From: Bacteroidota bacterium
GTDB lineage: Bacteria > Bacteroidota > Bacteroidia > Flavobacteriales > Flavobacteriaceae
DNA: 16,644 nucleotides
Direction of reading: 5' to 3'
NCBI GenBank assembly: GCA_023427845.1
Contig: JAEYZX010000047.1
Location: forward strand, 1 to 16,644
This document shows positions 1-6,793 of this stretch, piece after piece. Each line of letters starts with the position of its first letter. Within the stretch, counting starts at the first letter, position 1. A program made the position numbers and the translations under genes. The notes beneath the pieces are model-generated. The model was not told where the DNA came from. It made no database searches and worked only from the letters and a program-made list of their open reading frames with translations.

Positions 1-159
1 AATAAAGACAATATAGAGGTTTCCGGCTTTACAGTCGAACGCCTGACTGAAGGATTTGCAATGGAAATCGCATTTGCCGCCGCTGACAAAAAAGCGATGG
101 CAACGTCAATTTCCGAAATTCAGTCGCTGCCATCTGTAACTGAAGTTATGTGGCACTAG
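1..159 (+). CDS. 3' end of an unidentified protein (possibly MgtC/SapB-like)
   Basis: The frame is open from the first base of the window and ends at TAG 157-159, giving the last 52 residues of a protein whose start lies outside. The tail alternates short strand-like and helix-like stretches (IEVSGFTVERL, then MEIAFAA, then a helix ending SVTEVMWH). This is compatible with a small ferredoxin/ACT-like C-terminal domain such as those ending Bacteroidota MgtC/SapB membrane proteins. That family assignment is a guess from pattern memory, and no diagnostic motif remains. It converges on the minus-strand gene that ends at 181, with only 21 bases between them and no clear terminator hairpin. Confidence 0.6.
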   Translation, partial: NKDNIEVSGFTVERLTEGFAMEIAFAAADKKAMATSISEIQSLPSVTEVMWH

Positions 160-180
160 TTAAAATCAGCACTTATTGGG

Positions 181-456
181 TTATTCATTTCTGATCGGGT
201 CCTGGACTTTTGGAGTTGCGGGTTCAGGAGTAACCTCTTTGGGTTTCCGGGCAGGATTCGTGCTACGATTTATAGTATCCTTCGTCTGGGTAGTATTGGT
301 CCGGGTAACTTTTTTATCTGCACGACCTTCTTTCTTTTTGATAACCGACTCTGTTTTTTTCGCGGTAGTGGTTTTTGTCGTGTGCGTGGTGTCGGTCTGT
401 GCAGATCCGATTCCCGACATCAGTATTGCTCCGAAAGTTAATAGTAAGTTCCTCAT
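181..456 (-). CDS. small exported Lys/Thr-rich hypothetical protein (91 aa)
   Basis: The protein starts with a signal peptide: MRN, a hydrophobic core over residues 4-17, and a probable cleavage after Ser-Ala at 18-19 before Gln20. The mature part of about 70 residues is low-complexity, rich in Lys, Thr, Pro and Arg, and has no cysteine or predicted domain, so it is probably disordered in the periplasm or at the cell surface. I do not recognise a family. An ORF on the opposite strand (176-487) covers the same DNA but encodes an unstructured hydrophobic product, as expected opposite a Lys-rich gene. The signal peptide favours the minus strand. It is divergent from the histidine kinase gene at 636, and no convincing -7 box was found for it in the 179 bp between them. 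Confidence 0.55.
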   Translation of the reverse strand: MRNLLLTFGAILMSGIGSAQTDTTHTTKTTTAKKTESVIKKKEGRADKKVTRTNTTQTKDTINRSTNPARKPKEVTPEPATPKVQDPIRNE

Positions 457-607
457 GACATTAGATTTTAGATACTTAAAGTTATAAAAGACCTGGAGCG
501 AGAAATTTCAAAAATGGTAATGTTAGGAAAAAATTAACTTGAACTACAAATTTTTCTTACTAAATCTAATCTCGCAGTCTGTTAACGCATAATCTAGATC
601 ACTTTTA

Positions 608-615
608 TACCTTTG
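608..615 (+). promoter_or_regulatory. -7 box TACCTTTG upstream of the histidine kinase gene
   Basis: This is an exact match to the Bacteroidota primary sigma -7 consensus TAnnTTTG, 20 bases before the ATG at 636. No good -33 TTG is present 17-23 bases upstream; TTA at 582-584 is the nearest. Start of transcription would fall near 622, giving a leader of about 14 nt. Confidence 0.45.
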
Positions 616-635
616 GTATTTCCAAAATCAATGAG

Positions 636-2204
636 ATGCCAGCAGATGCTTTAAAACTACATGATGAGACTTTTAAAGAAAGTTTAAATGCACTTCCGTT
701 GATGATTTGGCTTTCTGATGCAAAGCAATTATTCACGTTCGTCAACAAAAGTATGCGGGAGTATACTGGTCATACACAGGATGACGAAACGGGGTCGGAC
801 TGGATCAAACGAATTCATCCCGATGATTACACAAACTTGCAAGAACAGTTTTTCGACTCCTGTAAAACAAAAACCGACTTTACCGTACGCTTCCGTCTTA
901 AAAAAGACGATTGCGAATTTCGGTGGATTTCTGCAAAAGTAACTCCGCACTATTTCCAAAATAAATTCAATGGATTTATCGGCACTTGTACTGAGGTTCA
1001 TGAATATATGAATTTAGCAGCTGAGCGCGAGCAGAAGTTTGCGAAACGCACAAAAGAGCTTCAGGAATCAAAAGAATTCCTGCAGTCGGTTTTGGATACC
1101 ACGCAAAATTTAATTTATCTATATGATTTCGAAAAGGAAAAAATAGTATTCATCAATAAAAAATCGCTTGAAGCAACAGGTTATACATCGGCCGAAATTG
1201 AGCAATCGCCTACCGACTTATTTACCCGACTCATTCACCATGACGATTTGCCTGCAGTCCTGGAGCAGCGCCGAATCTTAAAGGAGTCGCCCGACAAAAA
1301 AATGGCAACTGTCGAATTTAGGCTTCGAAACAAAACTGGGCAATGGACTTGCCAATTGTCGCGGGATGTTGTATTTAAACGTGACCATCAAGGTACGGTA
1401 CTTCAATACCTTAGCGTTGCAACCGATATAAGCGATCTCAAAAAAGCCAATGAGCAGATGTTCGAGAAGAACCAGGAATTGGAATATAGCAACACCGAAT
1501 TGGCATCGTTCAGTTCCATTGCGAGCCACGATTTAAAGGAACCTCTCCGAAAAATTCAAATATTCAGCAAATTGGTTTTGGCAAACGAAAAAAATAATGT
1601 TTCGCCCGATTCTCAAACTTTCCTTGATCGCGTAATCGTTTCTGCTCATCGGATGCAACAATTGATTGATGACCTTATCAGCTATTCCCGTACCAGCAGC
1701 CAAAAGATCGTTTACACAGAAACTGATTTAAATATCATCCTTAATCAGGTTCTTGAAGATCTTCAGGAAATCATTGAGGAATCGAAAGCTAAGATTGAAA
1801 TTGCCGAAATGCCTTTCATACCGATTATTCCATCGCAGTTCAGGCAGCTGTTTTTAAACCTGATCAGTAATTCAATTAAATACAGCGACGCGACAAAACT
1901 GCCTCACATACGCATCATTTCGGAAAAACCGGATAAAAAGGAAATTTTGTCAATCGGAGGCGATCCATCAATGAGCTATTTAAAAATAGTGGTTACCGAT
2001 AACGGAATCGGTTTTGCCGAAGAGTTTGCCACCCGAATTTTTGAGCCTTTCCAGCGGCTTCACGGAAAAGACGAATATTCAGGTACCGGAATTGGATTGG
2101 CGATCTGCAAAAAAATAATGCTCAACCATAAAGGTTTTATCACAGCTAGTAGTGAAGAAGGCAAAGGCGCAACATTTTATATTTACGTGCCCGACGGAAA
2201 ATGA
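636..2204 (+). CDS. PAS-PAS sensor histidine kinase, soluble
   Basis: This 522-residue sensor kinase would autophosphorylate on a histidine and pass the phosphate to a response regulator. Two PAS folds (about 12-125 and 147-268, both of the PAS_3 type with an HxDD motif, HPDD at 61-64 and HHDD at 201-204) are followed by a short coiled coil at 268-290. The dimerisation domain has the H-box SHDLKEPLRK with the phospho-acceptor His298. The HATPase_c domain shows the N box (NLISNSIKYS, Asn408-Asn412), the G1 box DNGIGF (455-460), the F box IFEPFQR (468-474) and the G2 box GTGIGLAI (483-490). There is no transmembrane segment or signal peptide, so it senses a cytoplasmic or diffusible cue; the ligand cannot be read from sequence. 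No receiver domain is fused and no regulator lies directly next to it. The single-domain regulator at 3409-3876 is the nearest possible partner (inference). Confidence 0.93.
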   Translation: MPADALKLHDETFKESLNALPLMIWLSDAKQLFTFVNKSMREYTGHTQDDETGSDWIKRIHPDDYTNLQEQFFDSCKTKTDFTVRFRLKKDDCEFRWISAKVTPHYFQNKFNGFIGTCTEVHEYMNLAAEREQKFAKRTKELQESKEFLQSVLDTTQNLIYLYDFEKEKIVFINKKSLEATGYTSAEIEQSPTDLFTRLIHHDDLPAVLEQRRILKESPDKKMATVEFRLRNKTGQWTCQLSRDVVFKRDHQGTVLQYLSVATDISDLKKANEQMFEKNQELEYSNTELASFSSIASHDLKEPLRKIQIFSKLVLANEKNNVSPDSQTFLDRVIVSAHRMQQLIDDLISYSRTSSQKIVYTETDLNIILNQVLEDLQEIIEESKAKIEIAEMPFIPIIPSQFRQLFLNLISNSIKYSDATKLPHIRIISEKPDKKEILSIGGDPSMSYLKIVVTDNGIGFAEEFATRIFEPFQRLHGKDEYSGTGIGLAICKKIMLNHKGFITASSEEGKGATFYIYVPDGK

Positions 2205-2319
2205 AGCACCTGCTCTGATTTTGGCATAATCCCCTTACCTGATACAATTCATTTAGGTCACAATCAGTGATATATGAATAATGTAAGAGATAAAACTAAT
2301 TGTGTAAGCAAAAAATTTC

Positions 2320-2333
2320 GTTCATAAATGAAC
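2320..2333. repeat. inverted repeat GTTCAT-AA-ATGAAC upstream of the DUF892 gene
   Basis: A perfect 6-bp inverted repeat with a 2-bp centre lies 37 bases before the start at 2371. It overlaps GAACTTTG (2330-2337), a 7/8 match to the -7 consensus. It could be an operator over the promoter of the stress unit, but a chance palindrome in AT-rich DNA is also possible. No -33 element with normal spacing was found. Confidence 0.25.
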
Positions 2334-2370
2334 TTTGTCTGTAGAAAATTAACAGATAAAATCAATATTT

Positions 2371-3006
2371 ATGAAAAATTCCGGAACAACAACAGCCAGC
2401 AAATCTACGGCTGCGAAAAAGACAACAGCTTCAAAATCCACTTCAAAATCTGCCGCATCCAAAGGCGCAACTACCACGGGCAGAAAAGTCAAAGCAAAAT
2501 CCTCGGCAGCCGACGGATTGCGTGAACTTTTTGTAGATTCTTTGAAAGATATATATTGGGCCGAAAAGGCGCTACTTAAGGCGATGCCAAAAATGATGAG
2601 GAATGCAACTTCTACAAATCTGAAAACGGCAATCGAAGATCATATCAAAGTTACCGAAGGACAGGTAAAAAGACTCGATCAGGTTTTTGAACTTATCGGA
2701 AAAAGAGCAGTTGGCAAGAAATGTGAGGCAATGGAAGGCCTTATCAAGGAAGGCGAGGAAATAATGGAAGAAACCGAACTCGGACCGGTACGCGATGCCG
2801 GAATAATTTCAGGAGCGCAAAAAATTGAACATTATGAAATCGCTTCTTACGGAACGCTGGCCGCTTTCGCAAAAACCCTTGGCGAAGATGAAGCAGCAAA
2901 ACTTCTGGAAGCTACACTGGCCGAGGAAAAGGAAACCGACGTCCTTTTGACAGAAGCTGCCTACAACACCATCAATTTTGATGCAGCCGAGGAAGACGAA
3001 AATTAA
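2371..3006 (+). CDS. DUF892 (YciF-like) ferritin-like protein with a Lys/Ser/Thr/Ala-rich N-terminal tail
   Basis: Residues 47-205 form the all-helical ferritin-like DUF892 domain (PF05974, YciF/YciE family), with the family landmarks ELFVDSLKDIYWAEKAL (52-68), GLIKEGEE (123-130) and the signature QKIEHYEIASYGTL (150-163). Candidate di-metal ligands are Glu65, Glu96, Glu126, Glu153, Glu156 and Glu185/186, together with nearby histidines. Family members are known as stress-induced proteins, but their reaction is poorly defined. The first 46 residues are unusual: low-complexity Lys, Ser, Thr and Ala repeats (AAKKTTASKST type) resembling histone H1 tails, which would suit DNA or other polyanion binding (inference). 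ATG 2371 is chosen because the frame fits the tail. A shorter start just before the domain has no ATG. The next gene starts 16 bases after the stop, so the two are probably cotranscribed. Confidence 0.92.
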   Translation: MKNSGTTTASKSTAAKKTTASKSTSKSAASKGATTTGRKVKAKSSAADGLRELFVDSLKDIYWAEKALLKAMPKMMRNATSTNLKTAIEDHIKVTEGQVKRLDQVFELIGKRAVGKKCEAMEGLIKEGEEIMEETELGPVRDAGIISGAQKIEHYEIASYGTLAAFAKTLGEDEAAKLLEATLAEEKETDVLLTEAAYNTINFDAAEEDEN

Positions 3007-3022
3007 TTAAAAATCAGAAATC

Positions 3023-3349
3023 ATGGCACACGATAGTTTTGGAAATACAGACCCGCAAAAGGCCGCACGCGATGCTGACGCAATGCACAGTGGCGACAAA
3101 GATCAACTGAAAGGCCTTGGTAAGTTGTCGAATGCATTAAGCAACGATGAAAACGGCTTCAGCAATAAAGAAGGCTTCAATACCGATGAAGGCCATAAAT
3201 CTTTGGCAGGAAGTGGCGGCTCACAGACATCCGATATGATGTCGCTTGATAATGCACAGGATCCTGACGAAAGCCTGAATTCAGACGACACTCAAAATTC
3301 CGGCCGTTCGGTCAACGATGAGCAAACGCTTAGAGATTCAGGAAATTAG
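3023..3349 (+). CDS. hydrophilin-like disordered small protein (108 aa)
   Basis: This is a very hydrophilic 108-residue protein rich in Asp, Asn, Ser, Gly (about 11%) and Gln, with no Cys or Trp and almost no hydrophobic clusters. It is expected to be intrinsically disordered and cytoplasmic, because it has no signal peptide. The composition matches the usual hydrophilin criteria (Gly above 6%, strongly hydrophilic), a group linked to water-loss and osmotic stress protection. I do not recognise a named family. It lies 16 bases behind the DUF892 gene and ahead of a strong terminator, so it is the last gene of a two-gene stress unit. A protein of similar type, but with no obvious shared motif, is encoded at 6077-6412. 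Confidence 0.75.
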   Translation: MAHDSFGNTDPQKAARDADAMHSGDKDQLKGLGKLSNALSNDENGFSNKEGFNTDEGHKSLAGSGGSQTSDMMSLDNAQDPDESLNSDDTQNSGRSVNDEQTLRDSGN

Positions 3350-3379
3350 ACTAAATTTAGTTTTATATTGTTGGTTAGG

Positions 3380-3406
3380 AAAAAGTGGAGTTATGCTCCA
3401 CTTTTT
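3380..3406. terminator. bidirectional rho-independent terminator
   Basis: A perfect 11-bp stem (AAAAAGTGGAG / CTCCACTTTTT) with the loop TTATG sits between the stop of the 3023-3349 gene and the minus-strand stop at 3409. The A-tract on one side and T-tract on the other let it end transcription from both directions. Confidence 0.9.
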
Positions 3407-3408
3407 TA

Positions 3409-3876
3409 TTAGATACTTAAAAAAAATGTTTCCTTGTCAAGCCCTGAAGTGTGGAACTGCCAATTTATCTTGAGGACATGTTTGATGATCTGTTTAAGCT
3501 TTTCAAAATCGTTTGGCTTATGGATATAGATATTTGCTCCACCCGACAGCGTTTCCTCAATATCCTTTTCTGAATTTGAAGTTGAATAAATTGCAATTGA
3601 AATGTCGCGTAATCGAGTTTGTGAACGAATGTCCTCCAAACATTTGAAACCGGTTCTGCAGGGCATGTTCAAATCCAGAAACAATATATGTGGAAGTTCA
3701 TTTTTGGTATCTTCCAAATAATTCATCAATTCGATTCCATCCTTCAAAAGAACCAGATTGGAATTCACATTCATCTCCTCCAAAGCGGCTTTAAACAAAT
3801 ATCTGTCGTCTGCGTCGTCATCAGCCAAAATGATGTTCATTGGCGCTTGTGTGGTAGTATTCATTAACTTATGCAT
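3409..3876 (-). CDS. single-domain response regulator (CheY/Rcp1-like receiver)
   Basis: The protein consists of one receiver domain of about 125 residues and a short C-terminal extension, with no output domain. Acidic pocket residues are Asp19-Asp21 (LADDDADDR), the phospho-acceptor is Asp68 (LFLDLNMP), the switch Ser98 lies in IAIYSTS and the conserved Lys120 in HKP. The LDLNMP form and the DDDADDR start are typical of Rcp1-like regulators, which relay phosphate or act through protein contact. The first Met (3876) overlaps the end of the upstream AraC gene by 8 bases. Met5 (3864) and Met13 (3840, giving MNIILADDD) are also reasonable starts. The overlap or near-contact implies translation coupled to the AraC gene. 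Possible kinase partners include the PAS-PAS kinase at 636 (inference). Confidence 0.92.
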   Translation of the reverse strand: MHKLMNTTTQAPMNIILADDDADDRYLFKAALEEMNVNSNLVLLKDGIELMNYLEDTKNELPHILFLDLNMPCRTGFKCLEDIRSQTRLRDISIAIYSTSNSEKDIEETLSGGANIYIHKPNDFEKLKQIIKHVLKINWQFHTSGLDKETFFLSI

Positions 3877-4435
3877 GCTTTACAGCAAACGGCCTGCGCC
3901 TCTTGTTGCTGATTATTTTTTTAAATGTTGAAATTGTTAAACCCGTTGTTTTCTTGAATTGCCTCGAAAAATGGCCCACACTGCTATAATTTAACTTATA
4001 ACTGATTTCCTTTAATGTCATGAAATCTTCCATTATAAGCTTTTTTGCGCGTTCGATCTTAACCATGATGATATAATTCTCAATCGAAGTATAGGTGTGC
4101 ATCGTAAAAACATAAGAAATATAACCATAACTCAAATTCAATTTTTGAGCAAGATAACATGATAAGGTAATCGTCAGTGGCTTGTCGTCATACACAAGTT
4201 CAATAAGGATGTTTTTTATTTTTTGTACCAGCTGGCTTTTCTGATCATTTAAAATCTGGATGCTGTACTTACGCAGCGAGTTCTCGAGTTCCGAATATCG
4301 GTCGGCCGACAGTTCATCCTGAATCTCAATTTCCCCGCAACTCAGAAATTTATAATTTATACTATAACGGTCAAGTTGTTCCCGCACAATGCTCATTGGG
4401 GTTACATTGCTGAGATAGGTCACGTTGAATTTCAT
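3869..4435 (-). CDS. short AraC-family transcriptional regulator
   Basis: The C-terminal half is an AraC/XylS DNA-binding domain with two helix-turn-helix units (about 86-110 and 139-161), including the hallmark ISYKLNYSSVGHFSRQFKKTTGLT stretch at 144-167. The N-terminal 65 residues are not a cupin. They resemble the small HMA/ferredoxin-like domain of a family of roughly 190-aa AraC regulators common in Bacteroidota, but the metal-binding Cys pattern seen in some relatives is absent here. The start is taken at ATG 4435 (MKFNVTYLS), giving 188 residues like those relatives. An in-frame ATG at 4507 would add 24 residues that do not look conserved. The gene overlaps or just touches the receiver-only regulator downstream, suggesting a joint role. 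The inducer is unknown. Confidence 0.88.
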   Translation of the reverse strand: MKFNVTYLSNVTPMSIVREQLDRYSINYKFLSCGEIEIQDELSADRYSELENSLRKYSIQILNDQKSQLVQKIKNILIELVYDDKPLTITLSCYLAQKLNLSYGYISYVFTMHTYTSIENYIIMVKIERAKKLIMEDFMTLKEISYKLNYSSVGHFSRQFKKTTGLTISTFKKIISNKRRRPFAVKHA

Positions 4436-4769
4436 AATATAAATATTAAGGTTTGTAAATGTAGAAAGCTTCTTGTAACCTAAAACGTGCGATAAAAAAT
4501 CGAGCAACAGATTGTTATTTTTCTAAAATACCCATTTATAGGTACATTGATCCGTTTGGATGCATCAGATAAGTTAGCCCTTCCGATGAAAGAAGAAAGA
4601 TTTATTTCGGGGTTTCATAGCTTTTGGTTTTAAAAAATAACGCATTGAATAGGGCAAGCACGCACTTTCAAATATCGAAAATTATAAAATTGTAATCTTA
4701 CATAATTCCCACACCCCTTTACACGATTATATTGTAATTGTACAAATTTCTCGTTGCGCGGTTGAAAAA
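4436..4769. other. AT-rich intergenic region between the AraC and MFS genes
   Basis: These 334 bases must hold the 3' end of the MFS transcript and the promoter of the AraC gene, both on the minus strand. I found no TAnnTTTG box in the right orientation, no strong rho-independent terminator and no credible small gene. The only structured element is TTGTA-ATTG-TACAA at 4732-4745, a 5-bp inverted repeat that looks like the MarR-type sites at 10000-10059 but has 4 rather than 2 central bases. Confidence 0.5.
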
Positions 4770-6044
4770 TTATTTTTCGTGCTCGTCAAATTGAAATCTT
4801 CGCAGTTGCGGAGCCTTAAAAAATGTGGCAATTACAACAGCCAACGTTATGCAACCACCAACAACAACCGCTCGCGATGCACCAAGCCAATGCGCCATAA
4901 CTCCACTTTCGAAATCACCAAGTTCATTTGAGGAACTGACAAACATCGTATTCACCGACGAAACCCTGCCACGCATCGCATCTGGCGTCACAAGCTGCAA
5001 GATCGTACTACGGATAACCACGCTTACCGCGTCGAACATTCCTGAAAATAGCAGCATGAAAAATGACAGCAGAAAATTCGTCGACAATCCAAAGACTATA
5101 ATTGATATTGCAAATCCAGCGACACAGACGAATAATTTTTTGCCCGGATTTGTACGAAGTGGCAGAAATGCCAACAGTCCAAGCGTAATAAGGGCGCCGA
5201 TCCCGGGTGCCGATCTTAAAATTCCGAAACCCATTTCGTCAACATTAAGAATTTCCTTCTGAAAAACAGGCAGCAATGCTACAGCGCCGCCGAATAGCAC
5301 TGAAAACATATCAAGCATTTGTGCGCCTAATAACGCAGGTGTATTCCACACAAAACGCAATCCTTCCGTCAGGCTTTGAAGCACAGGTTCCTTTACTTTT
5401 TTAAGGATAGGTTTTACACCGATTGAAAATAGCGGAAAAAGCAACAGCAACTCAATCCCGACCACACCAACCATTGCGGCACCAATATCGATTGTCGCAA
5501 TCAGGAAACCGGCCGTCAGCGGACCCAACACTGCTCCCATCTGCCACGCCATGCTGCTCCAACTTGTTGCGTTTGCATAATTGTTTCGGGGCACTACAAG
5601 GCCAAACAATGAAAACATCGACGGACTGTAGAACGCCCGAAATATTCCGCCGATAAAAACCAGGAAGTAAATTAAATGGAGTTTGTCGGAAACTTCCAAT
5701 GCATCCGAAAAAGGTAGCGTGAGCGATGCCAGCGCAAGACCAAGGATGATATATCCTATGACGCAGAACATAACCATTTTGCGCTTTTCATTCAAATCGA
5801 CAATATGCCCGGCAAATAATGAAAACGAGAGCGCCGGAATTACTTCGGCAAGTCCTACCAGCCCCAATGCCAATTTGTCGCGCGTTATATCATACACCCA
5901 ATAGTATATGATGGTCGATTGCATGTTCAGCGCATAGATAAGGCCGAAACGTATGGTCAGATAATGTTGGAATTCACGAATCCGTACCGATGGATGTTTT
6001 GTAAAGAATCCGCCGTTTCCGGGCGGAGGATTATCTTTCTGCAT
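4770..6044 (-). CDS. MFS transporter, MFS_3/EntS-like exporter
   Basis: This 424-residue inner-membrane protein has about ten to twelve hydrophobic segments between residues 28 and 412. The loop between TM2 and TM3 carries the MFS motif A variant GHIVDLNEKRK (79-89). The soluble N-terminus (1-22) is Pro/Gly-rich, and the C-terminus ends in a short charged tail (FQFDEHEK). The layout and the TSWSSMAWQMGAVLGPLTAGF region fit the MFS_3 (PF05977) group, proton-driven exporters related to EntS. The substrate cannot be predicted; drugs, siderophores and small metabolites are all possible. It is preceded 32 bases upstream by the small hydrophilic protein gene at 6077-6412 on the same strand and may share its transcript. 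It is the last gene of the minus-strand run. Confidence 0.92.
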   Translation of the reverse strand: MQKDNPPPGNGGFFTKHPSVRIREFQHYLTIRFGLIYALNMQSTIIYYWVYDITRDKLALGLVGLAEVIPALSFSLFAGHIVDLNEKRKMVMFCVIGYIILGLALASLTLPFSDALEVSDKLHLIYFLVFIGGIFRAFYSPSMFSLFGLVVPRNNYANATSWSSMAWQMGAVLGPLTAGFLIATIDIGAAMVGVVGIELLLLFPLFSIGVKPILKKVKEPVLQSLTEGLRFVWNTPALLGAQMLDMFSVLFGGAVALLPVFQKEILNVDEMGFGILRSAPGIGALITLGLLAFLPLRTNPGKKLFVCVAGFAISIIVFGLSTNFLLSFFMLLFSGMFDAVSVVIRSTILQLVTPDAMRGRVSSVNTMFVSSSNELGDFESGVMAHWLGASRAVVVGGCITLAVVIATFFKAPQLRRFQFDEHEK

Positions 6045-6076
6045 GAAAGAGTCGGGAGTTTAGTAATGGAATCTGA

Positions 6077-6412
6077 TTAATCCGGACTTAAATTTTTGCT
6101 GTCAATCGCTGCTGGCGGATGCGTTCCATCGGAATGTTCAAAATTCGAAACCGTCTTTACAAAATCCTCTTTGCTGCTTTGCGAATGCGCCTGGTCGTTG
6201 ATATTGTATTTGCTGCCCGGTTTTTCATTGACATCGAAACCTGCATCATGCTGTGCGTTGCCGTCGTCTTTCGTATTTCGGGCAGATGCTGCGGTCATCC
6301 CATCATTTGCCACAAAATCCTTAAATGCGGCATTGCCACTACTATTGCCAATGTTATCGGCATTGGCATTGTCCTTCGCAATTCCTTCAAAATCTTTATC
6401 GTCAGTTTCCAT
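6077..6412 (-). CDS. hydrophilin-like Asn/Asp-rich small protein (111 aa)
   Basis: This hydrophilic protein is dominated by Asp, Asn, Ala, Ser, Lys and Gly, with no Cys or Trp and no hydrophobic segment, and is predicted to be disordered and cytoplasmic. A loose internal theme is short Asp-Asn or Asn-Ala patches (KDNANADN, NAAFKDF, KDDGNAQHD). It resembles the 108-aa protein at 3023-3349 in composition rather than in alignable sequence. Two opposite-strand ORFs cover the same DNA but encode hydrophobic, Cys-rich products of the sort generated opposite Asp/Asn-rich genes. The minus-strand reading also agrees with its neighbours: thioredoxin upstream by 77 bases, MFS exporter downstream by 32. 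I do not recognise a family; a role in stress protection is inferred from composition only. Confidence 0.6.
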   Translation of the reverse strand: METDDKDFEGIAKDNANADNIGNSSGNAAFKDFVANDGMTAASARNTKDDGNAQHDAGFDVNEKPGSKYNINDQAHSQSSKEDFVKTVSNFEHSDGTHPPAAIDSKNLSPD

Positions 6413-6489
6413 ATTTTAATTTTTTAAAGTTATTGGAAGATACGTACCTGCACTCTTGTTCTCCTTACATAATTGCCTCAAAAAATTAT

Positions 6490-6792
6490 TTATTTTGAAG
6501 TATGCGGACGCATAATCCGGATGATTTCGTCTTTTGGGACAACGCCCGACTGGCGCCATAATTGCTTTCCGTCTTTGAACAGTATCATTGTGGGCACACC
6601 ACGGACGTCAAATTGAGATGCCAAAGCCTGGTTTTTATCGACATCGATTTTGATGATTGAGGCAGCATCGCCAAGTTCATCCTTAACTTCTTTCAATACA
6701 GGTGCGAGCATTTTGCACGGTCCGCACCAATCGGCAAAAAAATCAACCAGCACCGGTTTTCCTGTGTTTATTATTTCTGAAAATTTGCTCAT
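6490..6792 (-). CDS. thioredoxin (cytoplasmic, WCGPC)
   Basis: This 100-residue single-domain thioredoxin reduces protein disulfides in the cytoplasm using electrons from thioredoxin reductase. The classical active site WCGPC lies at 22-26 (Cys23, Cys26), preceded by VLVDFFAD. The buried Asp17 is present, and the cis-proline is Pro67 in RGVPT. There is no signal peptide. It starts one base after the stop of the aldehyde dehydrogenase gene (TGATATG arrangement), so translation is probably coupled. Being placed in a stress/redox run rather than alone, it may be an accessory thioredoxin rather than the main housekeeping one (inference), so I do not assign trxA. Confidence 0.95.
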   Translation of the reverse strand: MSKFSEIINTGKPVLVDFFADWCGPCKMLAPVLKEVKDELGDAASIIKIDVDKNQALASQFDVRGVPTMILFKDGKQLWRQSGVVPKDEIIRIMRPHTSK

Positions 6793-6793
6793 A

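Noticed and set aside
176..487. 103-aa plus-strand ORF opposite the small exported protein
   Set aside because: Its hydrophobic Val/Phe-rich product mirrors the Lys/Thr-rich gene on the other strand, which has a proper signal peptide.
4732..4745. TTGTA-ATTG-TACAA as a further MarR-type operator
   Set aside because: The central spacing is 4 bases, not the 2 seen in the three sites near 10000-10059, and it lies at the 3' end of the MFS gene with no promoter beside it.
6096..6427. Two overlapping plus-strand ORFs (107 and 102 aa) opposite the hydrophilin-like gene
   Set aside because: They are Cys/Ser/Leu-rich products without family features, as expected opposite an Asp/Asn/Ala-rich gene, and they disagree with the direction of the neighbours.
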